From: Clostridiales bacterium UBA735 | Lineage (GTDB): Bacteria > Bacillota > Clostridia > Oscillospirales > Oscillospiraceae | Direction: 5' to 3' | Length of the DNA: 7,157 nt | Assembly (NCBI GenBank): GCA_002298695.1 | Contig: DBLB01000150.1 | Location: 1-7,157 of the forward strand | In this document: in pieces, positions 1-4,400 of the stretch | Position numbering within the stretch: the stretch's first letter is position 1 | How the letters are laid out: the number at the start of each line of letters is the position of its first letter | Position numbers and translations under genes: made by a program | The notes under the pieces: generated by a model | Database searches by the model: none | Told to the model about the DNA's origin: nothing | Seen by the model: the letters and a program-made list of their open reading frames with translations, nothing else

Positions 1-1
1 G

Positions 2-247
2 CAGAAGGGCGAGCTGCTCGGCATCGGCGGGAGCCTCTGCAATGTGTTCGAGCCGCTGGTGCTGAAGGAGCATTTTGACCTCAACTATATCCGCTCCATG
101 ATGATCACCTACGGCGCCTACGGCGCGCAGATGACAGGGACGGGATCGGCGGTGTTCGGCATCTACGACTCGTTTGAGTATGCCAGCGTTGCCTGCATGA
201 TGCTCAAGGAAAAATATTCGCAGGTGTTCCTTTCGACTACGGTATGA
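2..247 (+). CDS. ispE: 4-diphosphocytidyl-2-C-methyl-D-erythritol kinase, C-terminal part (5' end outside window)
   Basis: IspE is a cytosolic GHMP-family kinase that uses ATP to phosphorylate the 2-hydroxyl of CDP-methylerythritol in the MEP route to isopentenyl diphosphate. Only the last 81 residues are present, in an open frame that begins before the window; the family is usually about 280-290 residues, so roughly 200 are missing. Two family landmarks are visible. One is a stretch reading LCNVFEP, corresponding to the usual N-V-[LF]-E-P segment before the C-terminal helices. The other is the glycine-rich GHMP motif 3, MTGTGSAVFGIY, equivalent to the common MSGSGxTxFG. The gene ends in TGA at 245-247, 16 bases before the terminator stem. 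Other GHMP kinases share the glycine loop, but the NVFEP segment favours IspE. Nothing in the visible part looks damaged. Confidence 0.88.
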   Translation, partial: QKGELLGIGGSLCNVFEPLVLKEHFDLNYIRSMMITYGAYGAQMTGTGSAVFGIYDSFEYASVACMMLKEKYSQVFLSTTV

Positions 248-271
248 TTTGCTGAAAATCTGGCCAGACTT
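242..271 (+). promoter_or_regulatory. Candidate sigma-F (forespore) promoter for spoIIR
   Basis: GTATG at 242-246 and GGCCAGACTT at 262-271 are separated by 15 bases. This resembles the B. subtilis sigma-F consensus as I recall it: a GYWTA-like -35, 15-16 bases, then GGnnAnAnTw as -10. The -35 matches 4 of 5 positions and all fixed positions of the -10 match. The -35 overlaps the ispE stop codon and the -10 overlaps the left arm of the terminator. Transcription would be expected to start around 276-280, in the hairpin loop. SpoIIR is a sigma-F gene in B. subtilis, which makes the match more meaningful than a random hit. The assignment rests on consensus matching alone; a weak sigma-A alternative exists nearby. 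Confidence 0.5.
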
Positions 272-308
272 TCTATGTGATATTACATAGAAAGTCTGGT
301 TGATTTTT
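264..308 (+). terminator. Intrinsic terminator after ispE
   Basis: A perfect 15-bp inverted repeat, CCAGACTTTCTATGT at 264-278 and ACATAGAAAGTCTGG at 285-299, encloses a six-base loop and is followed by the T-rich tail TTGATTTTT (300-308). Outer bases AAAATC (255-260) and GATTTT (302-307) could extend the pairing. The tail ends immediately before the ATG of spoIIR, so a transcript coming from ispE should stop at the spoIIR start codon. It is much more AT-rich than its surroundings. The stem also contains the only purine-rich stretch (AGAAAG, 289-294) that could serve as a ribosome binding site for spoIIR. Confidence 0.85.
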
Positions 309-953
309 ATGAAAAAACGGATTTTTTCGCTGATCTTTGTTTCTGCGCTGGCGCTTGGGCTGCTGTCCTGCGCGTATTTGCAGGCGCAGCAGCGGCAGCT
401 TGCGGGTAAGCTCATCCGGCTGCACGTTGTTGCCAATTCCGATTCTCCGCTTGATCAGGCGATCAAGCTGCGGGTGCGCGACGCGGTGCTGGAAGCGGCG
501 AAGACCGTGATGCAGGGGGCAGATGACCCGGAGCAGGCGCTGCTGGAACATCTTGACATTTTAGAGACCGCAGCAGAGGAAACAAGCCGACGGTTGAACC
601 GCAGTCTGAACCGTTGCCTGAACCGTACCGCCAACCGGGACGAACCAGTCGCTTTGACATATGAAAGTGAGCGGTTCCCGACGCGGGAGTACGAGACGTT
701 CTCGCTGCCGGCCGGCGTCTACCGGACGCTCCGCGTGACGATCGGCGAGGGAAAGGGACACAACTGGTGGTGCGTCGTGTTCCCGTCCATCTGCACGGCA
801 GCCAGTCTGGACGAGCTGGAATCTGCGGCGGTCTCCGGCGGATTCACTGAGGGGGAAATCCGATTGATCACCGGTGCGGACGAGGGATATACGCTGAAGT
901 TCAAAACACTGGAATGGATGCAGAAACTGAAGGCATTTCTCTTCGGCAGCTGA
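309..953 (+). CDS. spoIIR: Stage II sporulation protein R (forespore signal for sigma-E activation)
   Basis: SpoIIR is made in the forespore, exported to the space between the two septal membranes, and activates the protease SpoIIGA, which cleaves pro-sigma-E in the mother cell. The product has 214 residues. Visible features are a basic start (MKKR), a hydrophobic export segment (about residues 5-20) ending in LLSC with Cys21, the conserved LHVVANSDS (38-46), a following KLRVRDAVL, FPTREY (123-128), and GEGKGHNWWCVVFPSIC (146-162). These match the SpoIIR family closely. Residues 95-110 are an insert of repeated NR units not present in the B. subtilis protein as I recall it. ATG 309 is chosen because it begins a standard signal peptide, but it lacks a ribosome binding site. 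A TTG at 300, in frame and five bases after AGAAAG, would add MIF and is a real alternative. The family call is firm; the start is less so. Confidence 0.93.
   Translation: MKKRIFSLIFVSALALGLLSCAYLQAQQRQLAGKLIRLHVVANSDSPLDQAIKLRVRDAVLEAAKTVMQGADDPEQALLEHLDILETAAEETSRRLNRSLNRCLNRTANRDEPVALTYESERFPTREYETFSLPAGVYRTLRVTIGEGKGHNWWCVVFPSICTAASLDELESAAVSGGFTEGEIRLITGADEGYTLKFKTLEWMQKLKAFLFGS
594..638 (+). repeat. 12-bp tandem repeat inside spoIIR, about four units
   Basis: AACCG recurs at 597, 609, 621 and 633, exactly 12 bases apart. Units are TTGAACCGCAGT, CTGAACCGTTGC, CTGAACCGTACC and a more diverged GCCAACCGG. Because 12 is a multiple of three, the repeat stays in frame and encodes four copies of a four-residue unit, x-N-R-x with mostly leucine first, at residues 96-110 of SpoIIR. 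It sits between the central helical region and the FPTREY motif. Confidence 0.8.
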
Positions 954-1027
954 GGGGCGGATTCGCCCGGGGGGGTCGGGATGGAGCGGTGCGTGCGGCG
1001 GGGGAAAGACTTTTTTTGATAGGCTGC

Positions 1028-1058
1028 GAAGAGGCGCGGAGGCGTCTCTTTCTTTTTT
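1028..1058 (+). terminator. Intrinsic terminator after spoIIR
   Basis: AGAGGCGC (1030-1037) pairs with GCGTCTCT (1042-1049) around a GGAG loop, with one G-U wobble; A1029-T1050 extends it. The run TTCTTTTTT (1050-1058) follows directly. Stem strength, tetraloop and U tract fit a rho-independent terminator, about 75 bases past the spoIIR stop codon. Confidence 0.75.
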
Positions 1059-1077
1059 GCCGTTTGAATGATATAAT
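1049..1077 (+). promoter_or_regulatory. Extended -10 sigma-A promoter for addB-addA
   Basis: TGATATAAT (1069-1077) is a perfect extended -10 element (TGnTATAAT). The best -35 at 16-17 bases is a poor TTCTTT/TTTCTT within the T tract of the preceding terminator, so the promoter probably relies on the extended -10. Predicted start is near 1084, leaving a leader of about 23 bases before addB. No other good promoter is visible between spoIIR and addB. Confidence 0.7.
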
Positions 1078-1088
1078 GAGAAAAACGG
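1060..1088 (+). repeat. Inverted repeat flanking the addBA -10 element
   Basis: CCGTTT (1060-1065) and its exact complement AAACGG (1083-1088) bracket the extended -10 and the predicted start site, with 17 bases between arms and 23 between arm centres, roughly two helical turns. It could be an operator or chance. It does not resemble the B. subtilis LexA box. Confidence 0.3.
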
Positions 1089-1093
1089 AAAAA

Positions 1094-1100
1094 AGGGGAG
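1094..1100 (+). promoter_or_regulatory. Ribosome binding site of addB
   Basis: AGGGGAG lies six bases before the ATG at 1107. It is the strongest purine-rich site in the leader and fixes the start, because an in-frame TGA at 1077-1079 with no other start codon between rules out an upstream extension. Confidence 0.85.
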
Positions 1101-1106
1101 ATCGAT

Positions 1107-4100
1107 ATGCTGACGCTGCTCTGTGGGGCGGACCGGCTGGAAACGTCGCGCGTGCTGCTGGAACGGCTCTGCGCACGGGCAAAAGCGGGCCGGGGCGGCA
1201 ACATTCTGATCGTGCCGGAGCAGTATTCGCACGAGACCGAGCGCGCGCTCTGCCGCGCGGGCGGGGATTCCATCAGCCGCTATGCCGAGGTGCTCAGCTT
1301 CACGCGGCTGGCCAGCCGCGTGGCCGCAGTCTGCGGCGGCGTCTGCGAGGAGTATCTCGACGAGGGCGGGCGGATCCTGACGGTCTATCTGGCGGCGCAG
1401 CAGGTGCTGCCGGAGCTGAAATACTATGCCGCGGCAGCGGTGCGGCCGGCGTTTTTGCAGCAGCTGGCGGCGATTGTGGAGGAGTTTCTGAGCTACTGCG
1501 TTGAGCCGCAGGCGCTGCTGGACGCGGCGAAGCATGCGGAGGGAGAGTTTGCGCAGAAGCTGCGGGAGCTGGGGCTGCTGTACGAAAGCTATCTGTCCGT
1601 CTGCAAAACGGGGCGCAGCGACCCGGCGACGCGGCTGTTTCAGCTGAATGACCGGCTGTTCGAGCATCCCTATGCGGCGGACAAGACGTTTTATCTGGAC
1701 GGGTTTTCCGATTTTACCGCGGCGCAGATGCAGATTCTGACCACGCTGCTGCCGCAGGCCGACGTGCTGGCGGCGCTGCCGACGGACGGCAGCGAACTGC
1801 CGGTGTTCGCTACAGCCTCGGAGACGGCGCGGCTGCTGAAAAAGCATGCCGCTGCGCTGGGCGTGCCGGTCCGAACCGAGCATCTGACATCGTCTGCCGC
1901 ACGGCCGGCGGATACGCAGGCGTGGCTGGAACGGCTGTTTGCGCGCAGCGCGGAGCCGTATGCGGACGACGCGCCGCATCTCGCGCTGCACAGCGCCGCG
2001 ACGCGCGCAGAGGAATGTGAATTTGCCGCGGCCTATGTGCAGCGCCATGTCCGGGGCGGCGGACGGTATCGCGATGTAACGATCGCGGTCTCCGACCCGG
2101 CGGCGTATCTGCCGCTGCTGCGCTCGGTTTTTGGGCGGGCAGGCATTCCGGCGTATTTTTCGGGGACGATGCCGGTGGTGCAGCATCCGGCTGTGGCGGC
2201 GCTCCGGGCGGCGCTGCATGCGGCGGAACGCTATGAGTATGAACCTGTGATGCAGTATCTGAAATCGCCGCTCTCGCCGCTGACACGCGAGGCGGCCGAC
2301 CGGCTGGAACAGTATGCCTACCGCTGGAACCTGCACGGCAGCGTGTGGGAACAGCCATTGCAGTTCCATCCGAGCGGGTACGGCGCGCCGTGGACAGACG
2401 ACGACCGCGCGGTGCTGGCGCAGCTGGAGCTCTGGCGGGAAGCGGCCATTGCGCCGGTACAGACGCTGCGGGCTGCGCTGCGCAGGGCGGGCTGCCTTGC
2501 AGAATCGGTTGAGGCGGTCGCACAGTTTTTGATGCAGACGGGGCTGGCGGAGACGCTCGGCGGGCAGGCCGAGCAGCTGCACGCGGCGGGACAGACGCAG
2601 CAGGCGCAGCAGACCGAGCAGCTCTATGAATACTTGTTGCAGGCGCTGGAGCAGATCTGGCAGATTGCGGGACGGCAGAGCATGCCGCAGGAGCAGTTTT
2701 TGCAGCTGCTGGAGCTGCTGCTCGGCTGCTACAGCATCGGCAGCATCCCGGCCAAGGCGGACGAGGTACAGATCGGGCCGCTCCCGGCCATGCGGCACCG
2801 GCAGACGGGGGTGTTTCTGCTGTTGGGCGCGGAGGAAGGAAAATTCCCGTCGTTCCAGACGCCGGACGGCCTGCTGAGCGACGAGGAACGGAAAAAGCTG
2901 CTCTCGCTGGGGCTTTCGCTGGCCCCGTCGCAGGAATCGCGGCTGGAACGGGAGCTCGGCTGGATTTATACGGCGCTTTCGGCGGCGACGGGACAGGTGG
3001 TGCTGTCGACCGGCGGCGGGCAGGCGTCGTATCTGCTGGAACGGACGCGGCTGCTGTTTCCGGCGGCGCGTGTGCTGCGCCGGGAGGACTATGCCTATGT
3101 GCCGGACGCCGGCGCGGCTGCGGCGGCCTATGTGCGCGCGGAGCGGACGGAGGCGCTTGCGCTGCATCCGGTACTCTTGCAGGCGGCACAGGATTTGCGC
3201 GCGCACAGCCGCTATGGCTTTGCGCCGCTGCGGCAGGAGAGCGTCCGCGGGCTGTATGGCAGCAGGATTCAGCTTTCGGCCTCGCGCATCGATCAGTTTT
3301 CGGCCTGCAAGTATGCGTTTTTCCTGCGCTACGGCCTGAAATCGGAGAGCTGGAAGCAGGCGAGGTTTGACGCACCCATTTTCGGCACGTTTGTCCATTA
3401 TGTGCTGGAACAGACGGTGCGCGACACGATGGCGCAGGGCGGATTCCACAAGGTTCCGGAGGAGACGGTCATGGAGACGGTCGACCGGCACATTCAGGGG
3501 TACGCTGAGGCATTTCTGCCGGACTTGAAAGCCCGTGGAGATCGGTTTTCCTATCTGTTTGCGCGCAGCCGCAGAGAGGTGCGGGACATTGCGGCGGATG
3601 TGGCGCGTGAGCTGCGCCGGTCGGACTTCGTGCCGGCGGACACCGAGCTGGAATTTGCGGCGAAGGGCGCGCTGCCGCCTGTGGAGGCCGCGGGGCGGCT
3701 GGGCAGCAGCGTCATTTCCGGCTTTGTGGATCGGGTGGATCTGTTTGAGACGGAGCAGGCGGCCTATTACCGCGTGGTGGACTATAAAACGGGAAGCAAG
3801 GACTTTGACTATGCGTCCATTTTGCAGGGCGAGGGCTTGCAGATGCTGATTTATCTGTTTGCGCTGAAAAAATACGGCCCGGCCCGCTACGGAAAGCCGC
3901 TTATTCCGGCGGGCGTACTCTATGTGCCGAGCAGGTCGGCCATGGAACGCATTGCACCGGGAGAGGATGCGGCACAGGCGCAGGCGCTGCGGCAGAAGAA
4001 ACGGCGGCGCAAGGGGCTGGTGCTGGCGGACGAGGACGTTTTGCAGGCGATGGAGCACGGCGAGACGACGGAATATCTCCCGGCGCAGCGGAAAAAGGGC

Positions 4101-4400
4101 GAATGGTGCGGCGACCTTGCGACGCGGGAACAGTTTTCGGAGATGGAGCAGTTTGTCGGGACGTCGCTCGCAGAGCTGACGGATACGCTGCTTGCGGGTG
4201 CGGTCGCGCCGGATCCGCTCGGGCGCGGGCCGAAGCTGCCGTGTGACTACTGCGAATATCAGGCAGCCTGCCATCGGGATCTCGGCGGGCTGGCGCGGCG
4301 GTATACGTCTGCGATCGGCGCGGAACAGTTCTGGGAATCGGTAGAGAGGAGGATCGGCCATGGCGGTGACGCTGACAAAGGCGCAGCAGGCGGTCGTTGA
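1107..4400 (+). CDS. addB: ATP-dependent helicase/nuclease subunit B, Fe-S nuclease subunit of AddAB
   Basis: AddB pairs with AddA to process double-strand breaks: the complex unwinds DNA, each subunit degrades one strand, and AddB recognises Chi. The protein has 1097 residues; B. subtilis AddB has about 1166. The N-terminus (LIVPEQYSHETERAL, then SFTRLASRV) and the central FLLLGAEEGKFPSF with DGLLSDEERKKL are typical of the family's inactivated helicase-like region. The C-terminal RecB-type nuclease looks intact: His764 in FGTFVHYVLEQ, Asp875/Asp878 in DRVD, Asp892 and Lys894 in VVDYKTG, and Gln912 in QMLIYLF. Four cysteines for the 4Fe-4S cluster are present: Cys734 in FSACKY and Cys1046, Cys1049 and Cys1055 in CDYCEYQAAC. 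The usual N-terminal Walker A is missing: G7-ADRLETS replaces GxxGxGK[T/S]. A glutamine-rich stretch lies around residues 487-505. The 3' end overlaps addA by 41 bases, fitting a co-transcribed pair. Confidence 0.95.
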   Translation: MLTLLCGADRLETSRVLLERLCARAKAGRGGNILIVPEQYSHETERALCRAGGDSISRYAEVLSFTRLASRVAAVCGGVCEEYLDEGGRILTVYLAAQQVLPELKYYAAAAVRPAFLQQLAAIVEEFLSYCVEPQALLDAAKHAEGEFAQKLRELGLLYESYLSVCKTGRSDPATRLFQLNDRLFEHPYAADKTFYLDGFSDFTAAQMQILTTLLPQADVLAALPTDGSELPVFATASETARLLKKHAAALGVPVRTEHLTSSAARPADTQAWLERLFARSAEPYADDAPHLALHSAATRAEECEFAAAYVQRHVRGGGRYRDVTIAVSDPAAYLPLLRSVFGRAGIPAYFSGTMPVVQHPAVAALRAALHAAERYEYEPVMQYLKSPLSPLTREAADRLEQYAYRWNLHGSVWEQPLQFHPSGYGAPWTDDDRAVLAQLELWREAAIAPVQTLRAALRRAGCLAESVEAVAQFLMQTGLAETLGGQAEQLHAAGQTQQAQQTEQLYEYLLQALEQIWQIAGRQSMPQEQFLQLLELLLGCYSIGSIPAKADEVQIGPLPAMRHRQTGVFLLLGAEEGKFPSFQTPDGLLSDEERKKLLSLGLSLAPSQESRLERELGWIYTALSAATGQVVLSTGGGQASYLLERTRLLFPAARVLRREDYAYVPDAGAAAAAYVRAERTEALALHPVLLQAAQDLRAHSRYGFAPLRQESVRGLYGSRIQLSASRIDQFSACKYAFFLRYGLKSESWKQARFDAPIFGTFVHYVLEQTVRDTMAQGGFHKVPEETVMETVDRHIQGYAEAFLPDLKARGDRFSYLFARSRREVRDIAADVARELRRSDFVPADTELEFAAKGALPPVEAAGRLGSSVISGFVDRVDLFETEQAAYYRVVDYKTGSKDFDYASILQGEGLQMLIYLFALKKYGPARYGKPLIPAGVLYVPSRSAMERIAPGEDAAQAQALRQKKRRRKGLVLADEDVLQAMEHGETTEYLPAQRKKGEWCGDLATREQFSEMEQFVGTSLAELTDTLLAGAVAPDPLGRGPKLPCDYCEYQAACHRDLGGLARRYTSAIGAEQFWESVERRIGHGGDADKGAAGGR
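4347..4352 (+). promoter_or_regulatory. Ribosome binding site of addA inside addB
   Basis: A full AGGAGG lies seven bases upstream of the addA ATG at 4360, within the addB coding sequence. It sets the addA start and gives the second cistron efficient initiation of its own, in addition to possible coupling to addB translation. Confidence 0.85.

Noticed and set aside
249..279. Possible sigma-A promoter for spoIIR, TTGCTG (249-254) with TCTATG or TATGTG.
   Set aside because: Both -10 candidates are poor and one needs 19-base spacing; the sigma-F match is better and fits the known biology of spoIIR. It is not excluded.
955..968. Small GC hairpin GGGCG-GATT-CGCCC right after the spoIIR stop.
   Set aside because: Only five base pairs and no T tract follows; the better terminator lies at 1028-1058. 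It may simply be chance in GC-rich sequence.
1011..1017. Run of seven T residues that could end a terminator.
   Set aside because: No convincing stem precedes it; the upstream sequence is G-rich without a complementary C-rich arm nearby.
914..1504. A 196-codon plus-strand frame overlapping the end of spoIIR and the start of addB.
   Set aside because: It starts inside spoIIR in another frame, runs through the terminator and promoter, and encodes a Gly/Arg/Ala-rich product; addB in the competing frame is strongly conserved.
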